From JAITMY01 sp031553765 (GTDB taxonomy: Bacteria > Bacteroidota > Bacteroidia > Bacteroidales > UBA932): a stretch of 64,000 nt of DNA. Numbering within the stretch: the first letter of the stretch is position 1; every line of letters starts with the position of its first letter. This document shows positions 40,003 through 47,477 of the stretch, in pieces. The stretch is taken from assembly GCA_031553765.1 (NCBI GenBank), contig JAVBKY010000001.1, positions 124,001 through 188,000 on the forward strand, given 5' to 3'. The notes under the pieces are model-generated. The model was given only the letters and a program-made list of their open reading frames with translations, ran no database searches and had not been told where the DNA came from. Position numbers and translations under genes: made by a program.

Positions 40003-40230
40003 ATGGCAAAAATTAAAGGAGCAATAGTGGTGGACACCGAGAAGTGTAAAGGCTGCGAGGTGTGCGTGGTATCGTGTCCCACCAAAGTAATAGCCTTGGC
40101 TACTGAAGTCAACAGCAAGGGCTACAACTACGCCTACATGAAAAATCCCGAGGCCTGCACCGGCTGCGCCAGCTGCGCCATGGTGTGCCCCGACTCGGTT
40201 ATCACCGTTTATAAGGTAAAAGTCGATTAG
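40003..40230 (+). CDS. korD: 2-oxoacid:ferredoxin oxidoreductase delta subunit (2[4Fe-4S] ferredoxin)
   Basis: A 75-residue ferredoxin with two CxxCxxCxxxC clusters: Cys15, 18, 21, 25 (CKGCEVCVVSC) and Cys52, 55, 58, 62 (CTGCASCAMVC). It passes electrons between the catalytic alpha/beta/gamma subunits and soluble ferredoxin. The ATG at 40003 is chosen because the longer open frame runs through a repeat. It is the first gene of an operon with the alpha, beta and gamma subunits. The 2-oxoglutarate (Kor) versus branched-chain 2-oxoacid (Vor) substrate cannot be settled by eye; the symbol is provisional. Confidence 0.88.
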   Translation: MAKIKGAIVVDTEKCKGCEVCVVSCPTKVIALATEVNSKGYNYAYMKNPEACTGCASCAMVCPDSVITVYKVKVD

Positions 40231-40232
40231 AA

Positions 40233-40316
40233 CAAAAGAAAAATAGAACAAAAGAAAAATAGAATTTTTCGCATTATATTTTTCTGTTTTTCTCTTGTTC
40301 TGTTTTTCCTTTAAAT
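40233..40316. repeat. A-rich direct repeat with inverted partner
   Basis: Two copies of AGAACAAAAGAAAAAT (starting at 40229 and 40246) followed by a pyrimidine-rich inverse (ATTTTTCTGTTTTTCTCTTG then TTCTGTTTTTCC). The gap between korD and the alpha-subunit gene can fold into one long A/T-rich hairpin. Confidence 0.6.
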
Positions 40317-40328
40317 TTTTTAGAAATA

Positions 40329-41408
40329 ATGGGAGAACTAAGATTAATGAAGGGTAACGAGGTGATTGCGGAAGCGGCTATTCGCTGCGGCTGCGATGCC
40401 TACTTTGGTTACCCCATAACGCCCCAATCGGAAGTGATGGAAACGCTCATGGAGCAGGAACCTTGGAATACCACCGGCATGGTGGTGCTGCAGGCCGAGA
40501 GCGAAATAGCCTCTATCAACATGGTGTACGGCGCAGCCAGCACAGGTAAGCGCGCCATGACTTCGTCATCAAGCCCCGGCATAAGCCTTATGGCCGAGGG
40601 TTTGTCATACTTGGCAGGTGCCGAATTGCCCTGTCTGGTGGTAAACGTATCACGTGGCGGTCCCGGTTTGGGCACTATTCAGCCTTCGCAAGCCGACTAC
40701 TTCCAGGCTACCAAAGGCGGTGGTCACGGCGACTACAACCTTATAGTGTTGGCTCCCGCTTCGGTGCAGGAAATGCACGATTTCGTGGGTTTAGGCTTCG
40801 ACCTTGCCTTTAAGTACCGTAACCCCGCCATGATACTGGCCGATGGTGTGGTAGGACAAATGATGGAGAAGGTGGAACTGGCCGATCAGCGTCCGCGCTT
40901 TACCGACGAGGAAATAAAGAAAATCAGCGGTAGCTGGGCTGCCTTTGGCAAAAAAGACCGCAACCGCAATGTTGTAACCTCGGTAGAACTCGACCCCGCA
41001 AGGCACGAAAAGTTCAACCACAAGCTGCAAGCCAAGTACGCCGAAATGAAGGAAAAGGAAGTGCGCTACGAGGAGCTATACTGCGACGACGCGGAGTACC
41101 TCATAGTGGCTTACGGCATATCGGCACGCATTAGCCAAAAGGCGGTGGAGCTGCTTCGCGCCGAAGGCGTTAAGATTGGTTTGCTTCGCCCCATTACGCT
41201 ATTCCCCTTCCCCAGCAAGCAAATTGCGGCAAGGGCAAAGCAGCTGAAGGGCATTTTGAGCGTAGAAATGAGCGCCGGACAAATGGTGTACGACATTCGC
41301 TTGGCTGTGGGCGGTTCGCTGCCCGTGGAGCACTTTGGCCGCATTGGCGGATTGGTGCACTCACCGGGTGAAGTAGTAGAAGCAATGAAGAAAATGATAA
41401 AGGGATAA
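40329..41408 (+). CDS. korA: 2-oxoacid:ferredoxin oxidoreductase alpha subunit
   Basis: A 359-residue subunit: MKGNEVIAEAAIRCGCDAYF, GYPITPQSEVMETL (pyrimidine-domain signature), TSSSSPGISLMAEGLSYLAG, NVSRGGPGLGTIQPSQADYF, and a C-terminal transketolase-like domain (AYGISARISQKAVELLRAEG, GLLRPITLFPFPSKQI). It contributes to oxidative decarboxylation of a 2-oxoacid to acyl-CoA with reduction of ferredoxin, a key anaerobic reaction (or its reverse). It also matches subunits annotated VorB. Strictly cytoplasmic. Confidence 0.9.
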   Translation: MGELRLMKGNEVIAEAAIRCGCDAYFGYPITPQSEVMETLMEQEPWNTTGMVVLQAESEIASINMVYGAASTGKRAMTSSSSPGISLMAEGLSYLAGAELPCLVVNVSRGGPGLGTIQPSQADYFQATKGGGHGDYNLIVLAPASVQEMHDFVGLGFDLAFKYRNPAMILADGVVGQMMEKVELADQRPRFTDEEIKKISGSWAAFGKKDRNRNVVTSVELDPARHEKFNHKLQAKYAEMKEKEVRYEELYCDDAEYLIVAYGISARISQKAVELLRAEGVKIGLLRPITLFPFPSKQIAARAKQLKGILSVEMSAGQMVYDIRLAVGGSLPVEHFGRIGGLVHSPGEVVEAMKKMIKG

Positions 41409-41410
41409 AA

Positions 41411-41520
41411 AAGATAAAATGCTCCGCCTAAGCAGAGCGATAAAAAGATAAAGTGCCGCTTACGCGGCGATAAAATTTATCGCGAAGCTTTTATCATTTT
41501 ATCGTCCGAAGGACATTTAT
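41411..41520. repeat. GATAAAA-rich palindromic element
   Basis: The gap between the alpha and beta genes has alternating GATAAAA / TTTTATC units enclosing short GC-rich palindromes (GCTCCGCCTAAGCAGAGC, GTGCCGCTTACGCGGC, TATCGCGAAGC, GTCCGAAGGAC). It can form several stacked hairpins within the operon mRNA. Confidence 0.6.
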
Positions 41521-41537
41521 CAAAAAATATTTTGACT

Positions 41538-42302
41538 ATGACAGTTGAAGAAATCATAAAACCCGAAAACCTTGCCTACGGCAAAACTAAGCTACTTACC
41601 GACGCACCCATGCACTACTGCCCGGGTTGCAGCCACGGCACGGTACACAAAATTTTGGCCGAGGTAATTGAGGATTTGGGCATACAGGAAACTACCATTG
41701 GCGTTACGCCCGTGGGTTGCTCTGTGTTGTTGTACAACTACATCGACATAGACTGGATTGAAGCTGCGCACGGTCGCGCACCGGCAGTAGCGGTGGGCGC
41801 TAAGCGTACTAACCCCAACATGAACGTATTCTCCTACCAAGGCGACGGCGACCTTGCCGCCATTGGTACAGCCGAAATTATTCACGCCTGCAACCGCGGT
41901 GATAATATCACCGTTATTTTCATCAACAATGGTATTTATGGTATGACGGGCGGACAAATGGCCCCCACTACCTTGGTTGGCATGAAAACCGCCACCACGC
42001 CCAACGGTCGTAAGGTGGACATCAACGGATACCCCTTTAAGGTGTCGGAAATGATGGCACAGCTGCCCGGCACATCGTACGTAACACGTCAGGCGGTACA
42101 CACGCCCGGCGCGGTACGTCAGGCACGCAAGGCACTGAAAAAGGCGTTTGAGAAAGTACAAGCCGGAAAAGGGTTATCATTCGTTGAAATAGTCGCCACC
42201 TGCAACTCAGGTTGGAAGTTGTCGCCCGTAGAATCAAACACATGGATGGCAGAAAACATGTTGCCCTTCTACCCGCTAGGAGACATAAAAAATAATGATT
42301 AA
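41538..42302 (+). CDS. korB: 2-oxoacid:ferredoxin oxidoreductase beta subunit (TPP-binding)
   Basis: A 254-residue thiamine-diphosphate-binding subunit. CPGCSHG (Cys28/Cys31) is near the start. The TPP/Mg motif begins QGDGDLAAIGTAEII (GDGD at 102-105) and ends VIFINNGIYGMTGGQMAPTT (Asn130/131). With the alpha and gamma subunits it forms the catalytic core. The ATG at 41538 is used, two codons after an in-frame TTG. Length is typical of the KorB/VorA type. Confidence 0.92.
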   Translation: MTVEEIIKPENLAYGKTKLLTDAPMHYCPGCSHGTVHKILAEVIEDLGIQETTIGVTPVGCSVLLYNYIDIDWIEAAHGRAPAVAVGAKRTNPNMNVFSYQGDGDLAAIGTAEIIHACNRGDNITVIFINNGIYGMTGGQMAPTTLVGMKTATTPNGRKVDINGYPFKVSEMMAQLPGTSYVTRQAVHTPGAVRQARKALKKAFEKVQAGKGLSFVEIVATCNSGWKLSPVESNTWMAENMLPFYPLGDIKNND

Positions 42303-42374
42303 TGTTCAATGATTAATGATAAACGATTTGCAAGGAAAGGATCATTAACAATTTATCATTAACAATTAATAATT

Positions 42375-42677
42375 ATGATAAAGCATATAGTTATTTGGAA
42401 GTTGAAGGATATAGCCGCGGGCAACGACAAGGCTACCAATGCGCGCATAGCGAAGGAAAAGTTGGAGGCGCTGCAAGGTAAGATTCCAGGACTGATAAAG
42501 ATTGAAGTAGGTATTGACTTTTTACGCTCAGAAAACAGCGGCGATATTATGCTGTACAGCGAGCTAGAAAGCAAGGAGGCGCTGGCTGTTTATCAAGAGC
42601 ATCCACTGCATAAAGAAGTGGGCACGTTTATACGTGAAGTGGTTTGCGGAAGAACTTCGGCAGATTACGTTTGTTAA
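42375..42677 (+). CDS. Dabb-family (stress-responsive A/B barrel) protein
   Basis: A 100-residue protein: MIKHIVIWKLKDIAAGNDKA, KEKLEALQGKIPGLIKIEVG, SGDIMLYSELESKEALAVYQ and HPLHKEVGTFIREVV. This is the Dabb domain, a dimeric alpha/beta barrel; the family's biochemical role is mostly unknown. It lies between the beta and gamma subunit genes of the oxidoreductase on the same strand, so it is co-transcribed. It has no known connection to the enzyme. Confidence 0.88.
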   Translation: MIKHIVIWKLKDIAAGNDKATNARIAKEKLEALQGKIPGLIKIEVGIDFLRSENSGDIMLYSELESKEALAVYQEHPLHKEVGTFIREVVCGRTSADYVC

Positions 42678-42687
42678 GAATTAGAAC

Positions 42688-42738
42688 TGCGATTACTCGA
42701 CATGCGACTTGCGAAGTACAGTTGCATATCGCAAGTCG
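42688..42738. repeat. GACTTGCGA-type repeat, copy 3
   Basis: CTGCGATTACTCGACATGCG and ACTTGCGA on one side, TGCATATCGCAAGTCG on the other. The inner CGACTTGCGA / TCGCAAGTCG stem is perfect. It lies between the Dabb and gamma-subunit genes. Confidence 0.72.
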
Positions 42739-42762
42739 AAAAATCTCATATCGATTTATTTT

Positions 42763-43299
42763 ATGAAAGAAGAAATTATCATAGCAGGATTTGGCGGACA
42801 GGGCGTACTGTCCATGGGAAAAATATTGGCCTACTCGGGCATTATGCAAGATCAGGAGGTAACTTGGATGCCCAGCTACGGCCCCGAAATGCGCGGGGGT
42901 ACGGCCAACGTTACCGTAATCCTAAGCGACGAGCGCATCAGCTCGCCTATAGTGCAGGAGTACGACACCGCTATTATTCTCAACCAGCAGTCGCTTGACA
43001 AGTTTGAGGCTTCCGTAAAAAAAGGCGGTATGCTGCTGTACGACCCCAACGGAATTACCCACCCGCCCAAGCGCACCGATATTACCATTCACAAGGTGGC
43101 TGCAACCGAGGAGGCTTCAAAAATGGGAAATGCCAAGGTGTTCAACATGATTGTACTTGGCGGATTCTTGAAAATTAAGCCTATTGTGAAGTTGGAAAAT
43201 GTAATTAAGGGCTTACAAAAATCGCTCCCTGAGCGTGTACACAAGCTCATACCTATAAATGAGCAAGCCATACTGCGCGGCATGGAAATAGTGGAATAA
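42763..43299 (+). CDS. korC: 2-oxoacid:ferredoxin oxidoreductase gamma subunit
   Basis: A 178-residue subunit: EIIIAGFGGQGVLSMGKILA (nucleotide-type binding start), EVTWMPSYGPEMRGGTANVT (hallmark PxYGxExRGG), IVQEYDTAIILNQQSLDKFE, and GNAKVFNMIVLGGFLKIKPI near the C-terminus. It binds the CoA-facing part of the complex in this enzyme family. ATG 42763 is used; the longer frame runs through the repeat. It is the last gene of the operon, closed by a strong terminator. Confidence 0.92.
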   Translation: MKEEIIIAGFGGQGVLSMGKILAYSGIMQDQEVTWMPSYGPEMRGGTANVTVILSDERISSPIVQEYDTAIILNQQSLDKFEASVKKGGMLLYDPNGITHPPKRTDITIHKVAATEEASKMGNAKVFNMIVLGGFLKIKPIVKLENVIKGLQKSLPERVHKLIPINEQAILRGMEIVE

Positions 43300-43320
43300 A
43301 TTCGATTGCTCCCAAAATAA

Positions 43321-43363
43321 AAACGAGGTTGTTTGCAAAGAAACAACCTCGTTTTATTTTTTC
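43321..43363 (+). terminator. Terminator of the 2-oxoacid oxidoreductase operon
   Basis: A perfect 14-bp stem (43321-43334 with 43341-43354), 6-base loop GCAAAG, followed by TATTTTTTC. It is 22 bases after the gamma-subunit stop and also lies at the 3' end of the convergent lipoprotein gene, so it may act on both. Confidence 0.9.
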
Positions 43364-43379
43364 TATAATAAGAATAAAC

Positions 43380-44162
43380 TTACTTTTTCTTCATTACTAA
43401 AACAGGCTTTACATACTCGTAGTTAGGCATTTCATCAGCCGTGCTAACTGCGCGTAGCGAGTAAATGGTAAACTCATCGCCTTGACGAGTCCAACCATAA
43501 TACTCTCCCTGCTGATGATCGTTGGAAAGATAAATCAAATCGCCTGTAGAGAAGTTAGCACAATCACCGCTGTAGCAAATAGAATAGTTGGTAAACTGTG
43601 GGCTACCGTGTATGTAACCATTGCCACGAAACGTTATGATGTAAGGCTTATCGGTATTGGTAACCGTGTAGTCACCCGCCACTAAACCGCGATTAAGCAT
43701 AGCAGGAAAGGCCTCTGACACTCCCTCGGCATTAAGCAAAGAATCGGACACTTTAACGTACTTCCATTGCTTACCCAATACATCATCCTGAAAAATCAAG
43801 ACGCTATCGCTAGCACGATTCAAAATTGTTTTTTCACTTCCGTAGAATTCCGGAATCTGCACAGCGCTTCCTTTGTGCACATAGGTCAGCGATACCATTT
43901 CCACTTGCCCGTTGAAGGCTACCAATTTTCCTGAGTCGGCAAACAGCAACTCTGTGTAGGGGGGAAAATCACCCAACCGTTTGGTGGATAACATTTTTTC
44001 AGCATTGTCAAGTATATCTACGCATACCCAACTTCCCTCCAGCATATCACTTTCAAGCGTCTGCACCCGTTTGGATGTAAAAGACTCACATCCGGCAATT
44101 ATCAACAAGCAACACGTTGTAGCAAATACAATTCGCCCCACTATACCACATTTCTTTCGCAT
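43380..44162 (-). CDS. Lipoprotein of unknown function
   Basis: A 260-residue protein with a lipoprotein signal (VFATTCCLLIIAGC, acylated Cys25). The mature part begins with ESDMLEGSWVCVDIL, like the first strand of a lipocalin-type or META-like barrel, and is all-beta: FADSGKLVAFNGQVEMVS, YTVTNTDKPYIITFRGNGYI, NFSTGDLIYLSNDHQQGEYY. No catalytic motif is recognised. It is convergent with the oxidoreductase operon and divergent from the next gene. Membrane-attached, periplasmic or surface; role unknown. Confidence 0.75.
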   Translation of the reverse strand: MRKKCGIVGRIVFATTCCLLIIAGCESFTSKRVQTLESDMLEGSWVCVDILDNAEKMLSTKRLGDFPPYTELLFADSGKLVAFNGQVEMVSLTYVHKGSAVQIPEFYGSEKTILNRASDSVLIFQDDVLGKQWKYVKVSDSLLNAEGVSEAFPAMLNRGLVAGDYTVTNTDKPYIITFRGNGYIHGSPQFTNYSICYSGDCANFSTGDLIYLSNDHQQGEYYGWTRQGDEFTIYSLRAVSTADEMPNYEYVKPVLVMKKK

Positions 44163-44203
44163 TAAACAAAGTTCACCAATTATTTTGAAAAAAAAAAGCG
44201 AGT

Positions 44204-44234
44204 TTTGGTTCTTTAAAAGTTTTACCTAACTTTG
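44204..44234 (+). promoter_or_regulatory. Promoter of the beta-helix lipoprotein/EEP operon
   Basis: TTTG (44204-44207), 19 bases, TAACTTTG (44227-44234), a full -33/-7 match with ideal spacing, 35 bases before the ATG at 44270. Confidence 0.75.
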
Positions 44235-44269
44235 TATGTTACAGGTTAGCATCTTACAACTTATCAACA

Positions 44270-45682
44270 ATGTGCCATCTTGCTGCTATAAAGAAAAATA
44301 CATACCTATCTCTGGTTGTACTGCTTGCGTTTTTAGTAGCTTGCGAACGGTACGATTTCGAGCGCACTTCTGTCGACCTTAACTTTTCTGCCGATACTGT
44401 CAGCTTCGATACTGTTTTTGCTCCACTTGGTTCCACCACATTCAAATGCTTGGTGTATAACCACAGCGATAAAAACTTAATTATTGATGAAGTATTTTTG
44501 GTAAAGGCTGGCACCTCACCTTTTCGTATAAATGTTGATGGACATGCGGGGTCAAGTGTACACGATATTTATCTTGCTAAAAAGGACAGCATGTACATTG
44601 AAGTTGAAGTACTAAAAAACAAGGAGTTACTTCTTACCGACCAAATTGTATTTATATTGGGTGGCATAGAGCAAGCCTCACGTATCACACTTACCGCTTA
44701 CGGACAAGAAGTGGTGCTATTTCCAAATGATACGGTATTGCGCGTGGATTGTGATCTCGACTCCAACATGCCCTACTTGTCTTACGGCAATATAACCGTT
44801 GATTCGGGTGTTATCGTAACTGTTAAGGCCGGTGCGAAACTATACTTCAGTAAGAATAAAGGAATAGTTGTTAACGGAGCACTTATTGTAGACGGGCAGA
44901 CACCAACTACTCCTTGCATATTTTCACACCCTCGTTATAAGGATCCGTGGTACAGCACAGCCAGCGGCCAATGGCAAGGCATAATCATTAACGGTACTGG
45001 GTATGCCAGTATAAATTACGCCCAAATACACGGCGCGCGCCGGGGTATTTCGGTACAAGACACGCTGGAAGTAGCGCTATTCAATGTTCCTCAGCTGGAT
45101 TTATCTAAAAGTAGAATAGAATACACTGAAATAGGACTGAATTTAAGTAATGGTTCCGCTGTAGTTGATAATATACTTTGCACTAATAGTATAACAAACG
45201 CCCTGCTGATACAAGGCGGAAATTACCATTTTTATCAATCAACTTTTAGTGACACAACATCTCACGGCCCGCTGGTAGTACTGCAAAACTTTCGCATACG
45301 CGGTCCGAAAGATACAGTTTCCACACCACTGGTAACTACCATATTCAGCAATGATATTATATACGGTAGTAATACCAATGAACTTGTTATTAGGGAACGT
45401 GCAGGCGTGGGTATGTCATACGACTTTGAGTATAGCTTAATTAAAACCAACAAGTCTTACAGAAATTTCGACAATGTTATTATAAATGAAAATCCTAAAT
45501 TTAAGGATGTAAATAAAAACGATTTTCACCTTAGCGAGGGCTCTCCCGCAATTAATACAGGACTGCAGAAGACTGCTTTTGACATAAGATCGAAAGTTGA
45601 CCTGGACGGAGTTGACAGGACTATTCCACCCCAAGACTCCAGCATGGGCTGCTACGCATATAGGTACAATGCCCAACAGTAA
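44270..45682 (+). CDS. Choice-of-anchor-Q-like beta-helix lipoprotein
   Basis: A 470-residue protein with a lipoprotein signal (YLSLVVLLAFLVAC, Cys25). An N-terminal beta-sandwich of about 150 residues contains VSFDTVFAPLGSTTFKCLVY and FRINVDGHAG, as in conserved Bacteroidota lipoproteins. A right-handed beta-helix follows (GAKLYFSKNKGIVVNGALIV, GQWQGIIINGTGYASINYAQ, IGLNLSNGSAVVDNILC). It ends in the choice-of-anchor-Q-type closing motif FHLSEGSPAINTGL and LDGVDRTIPPQDSSMGCYAY. It is probably anchored to the outer membrane. Its last bases overlap the start of the next gene. Unlike proteins A-C it lacks the C-terminal Cys domain and tail. Confidence 0.82.
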   Translation: MCHLAAIKKNTYLSLVVLLAFLVACERYDFERTSVDLNFSADTVSFDTVFAPLGSTTFKCLVYNHSDKNLIIDEVFLVKAGTSPFRINVDGHAGSSVHDIYLAKKDSMYIEVEVLKNKELLLTDQIVFILGGIEQASRITLTAYGQEVVLFPNDTVLRVDCDLDSNMPYLSYGNITVDSGVIVTVKAGAKLYFSKNKGIVVNGALIVDGQTPTTPCIFSHPRYKDPWYSTASGQWQGIIINGTGYASINYAQIHGARRGISVQDTLEVALFNVPQLDLSKSRIEYTEIGLNLSNGSAVVDNILCTNSITNALLIQGGNYHFYQSTFSDTTSHGPLVVLQNFRIRGPKDTVSTPLVTTIFSNDIIYGSNTNELVIRERAGVGMSYDFEYSLIKTNKSYRNFDNVIINENPKFKDVNKNDFHLSEGSPAINTGLQKTAFDIRSKVDLDGVDRTIPPQDSSMGCYAYRYNAQQ

Positions 45683-46733
45683 CTCTATCGGTTGGAGATG
45701 GCGAATCAAGTCCGCCATGACATTATTTTTATGCTTCGTTTTCCTCTCCGCTTTTGCGCAAACTCGTTCACGAAATGAGGGCGATTTGCGCTTTATGTTC
45801 TATAACCTCGAAAACTACTTCTCGCCATTTGTTGATAGTCTCAATCTGCAAAGAGAATTTTCCGAAGCCTCGCCACGACGCTGGACTTGGAACAGGTTTG
45901 TAAAGAAAACTAACGACGTTTTCAAGGTAATTGTCGCGGTAGGTGGCACCACTCCACCCGATTTGATTGGCGTGTGCGAAGTCGAAAATCGCTTTGTACT
46001 CAACCGCCTTATTTACGAAACTCCGCTTGCAAAGTATCCCTATGGTCTCGTTCACCATGATTCGCCCGACTCACGCGGCATAGACGTGGCGCTACTTTAC
46101 AACAAATCTACCTTTCAGCTGCTGGAAAGAAAATTCTTTAAGGTTACGCTACCTTCGGGGCGCACTACGCGCGAAATTCTGCTGGCAAAGGGTGTGGTAA
46201 ACGAGTTAGATACACTGCACGTTATGGTGTGCCACTTTCCATCGAAGTACGGTGGTGCTGCAGCATCGGAGGGTAGCCGCATGGCTGCAGCCACCCAACT
46301 ACGCAAAATTGCCGACTCTATTTTAGCAACATCACGCAATGCTAATTTGGTTATTATGGGTGACTTTAACGACACGCCCGATAGCCGCTGTTTTACGAAG
46401 GGATTGGGCGCCTCATGCAGCCTTAACGGCACTGCTCACGATAGCCTTTACAATATTACATTACCACTACTTCGTAAAGATATTGGCAGCATTAAATTTC
46501 AGGGCAAGTGGGAGTTGATTGATTTATTTTTTGTATCGGGAAATTTGCTCAATAAGCATTCGCCCATTTACTGCTTGTCTTCGGACTACTATATTTTCTC
46601 AGCGCCTTTTTTACTTGAATCCGATAATGAGTACACGGGTGAGAAACCACGCCGCACCTACAACGGATATAAGTACAATGGCGGCATCAGCGACCATTTA
46701 CCGGCGGTATTGGATGTAAGAAAAGGATACTAA
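45669..46733 (+). CDS. Exported endonuclease/exonuclease/phosphatase-family protein
   Basis: A 354-residue EEP-superfamily enzyme. It has a signal peptide (basic WRWRIK, then MTLFLCFVFLSAFAQ). Catalytic motifs: FMFYNLENYFSP (first Asn), IGVCEVENR (metal-binding Glu), DSRGIDVALLYN, VCHFPSKYGG (His), MGDFNDTPDS (Asp/Asn) and the closing GISDHLPAVLDV (SDH). This makes it a metal-dependent nuclease or phosphatase outside the cytoplasm. ATG 45669 overlaps the upstream lipoprotein gene by 14 bases and supplies the basic n-region; ATG 45717 is an alternative. Confidence 0.88.
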   Translation: MPNSNSIGWRWRIKSAMTLFLCFVFLSAFAQTRSRNEGDLRFMFYNLENYFSPFVDSLNLQREFSEASPRRWTWNRFVKKTNDVFKVIVAVGGTTPPDLIGVCEVENRFVLNRLIYETPLAKYPYGLVHHDSPDSRGIDVALLYNKSTFQLLERKFFKVTLPSGRTTREILLAKGVVNELDTLHVMVCHFPSKYGGAAASEGSRMAAATQLRKIADSILATSRNANLVIMGDFNDTPDSRCFTKGLGASCSLNGTAHDSLYNITLPLLRKDIGSIKFQGKWELIDLFFVSGNLLNKHSPIYCLSSDYYIFSAPFLLESDNEYTGEKPRRTYNGYKYNGGISDHLPAVLDVRKGY

Positions 46734-46734
46734 T

Positions 46735-46821
46735 CTCACGCAAAGACGCAGAGACGCAAAAGAATACAAATACAAAACGGACATCCAAATTGCATCCTTG
46801 GCAACTTAGCGTCTTTGCGAA
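46735..46821. repeat. CGCAAAGACGC-type repeat with partial inverse
   Basis: CTCACGCAAAGACGCAGAGA then CGCAAAAG at 46735-46761, and AGCGTCTTTGCGA at about 46808-46820 in the opposite sense. Same family as 2602-2700 and 5266-5288. It lies between the convergent EEP and DUF2284 genes. Confidence 0.7.
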
Positions 46822-46829
46822 AGACGATG

Positions 46830-47342
46830 TTACTCCACAAAAACTGCCGAGTACCAATTCTGGGGTTCTTCTTCGTTGCTCAGCGTTTCAATGGGCAGAC
46901 CAAATTTGCGCACGGTAGCAAACACATCGATACCTACGCTGTGAAAAGCAGGGCGTGCTTTCTTAGGGTTAACACAAGGCTTATCGTGAAAGCCTGCGCA
47001 CTCCTTACAAAGTCCGCAATCGCTCATGGAGAAGGCAAAGTAGTAGCCATCAGTAAAGGCCATACTTTCCAAAGCAAACGAAATGCGCTGGGTAGTTTTC
47101 TTATCCTTGCCATGAATAATTACACCCCACTTATATTTTTCAAAAAGTTCCTTATACTCCCACGGCTTTAAAGAACCCGCGCGACTTGGACAGGTATGTC
47201 CCTTGCCCCAATCGGCACAACCAAACATGCATTTAAGTAGTGTGCGTGAGTCGAAAACAATATCTTTGAGTTCGAACTGCACAGCATGTTCAGCACCCAT
47301 TTCAAGGGCTTGCTTTACGTAGAACTCAGAAGTGTTTAGCAT
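46830..47342 (-). CDS. DUF2284 Cys-rich protein
   Basis: A 170-residue cytoplasmic protein with clustered cysteines: LLKCMFGCADWGKGHTCPSR near residues 35-54 and the ferredoxin-like SDCGLCKECAGFHDKPCVNP near 106-125, plus RPAFHSVGIDVFATVRKFG. This is DUF2284, a predicted metal-binding protein family. It probably binds an iron-sulfur cluster or another metal (inferred from Cys spacing). ATG 47342 is used, since 13 extra residues upstream are not conserved-looking. A long palindrome separates it from the acyl-CoA dehydrogenase gene. Confidence 0.85.
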   Translation of the reverse strand: MLNTSEFYVKQALEMGAEHAVQFELKDIVFDSRTLLKCMFGCADWGKGHTCPSRAGSLKPWEYKELFEKYKWGVIIHGKDKKTTQRISFALESMAFTDGYYFAFSMSDCGLCKECAGFHDKPCVNPKKARPAFHSVGIDVFATVRKFGLPIETLSNEEEPQNWYSAVFVE

Positions 47343-47381
47343 ATAAAAATTTTTACCACAAAGGAATTGTACAAAAAACAA

Positions 47382-47465
47382 ACCACGTCATTGCGAGCAA
47401 AGCGAAGCAATCTCAAGCCTTGATTGGGAGATTGCTTCGTCGTTCCTCCTCGCAATGACGTGGTT
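47382..47465 (-). terminator. GTCATTGCGAG palindromic repeat acting as probable terminator of the acyl-CoA dehydrogenase operon
   Basis: ACCACGTCATTGCGAG (47382-47397) and CTCGCAATGACGTGGT (47450-47465) are perfect 16-base arms. Inside, GAAGCAATCTC pairs with GAGATTGCTTC. On the minus strand the hairpin is followed by TTGTTTTTTGTAC, a T-rich tract, 13 bases after the acyl-CoA dehydrogenase stop. The core GTCATTGCGAGC..GAAGCAATCTC is one I recall as a dispersed repeat in many bacteria. Confidence 0.7.
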
Positions 47466-47477
47466 CTTATTTAGAAA

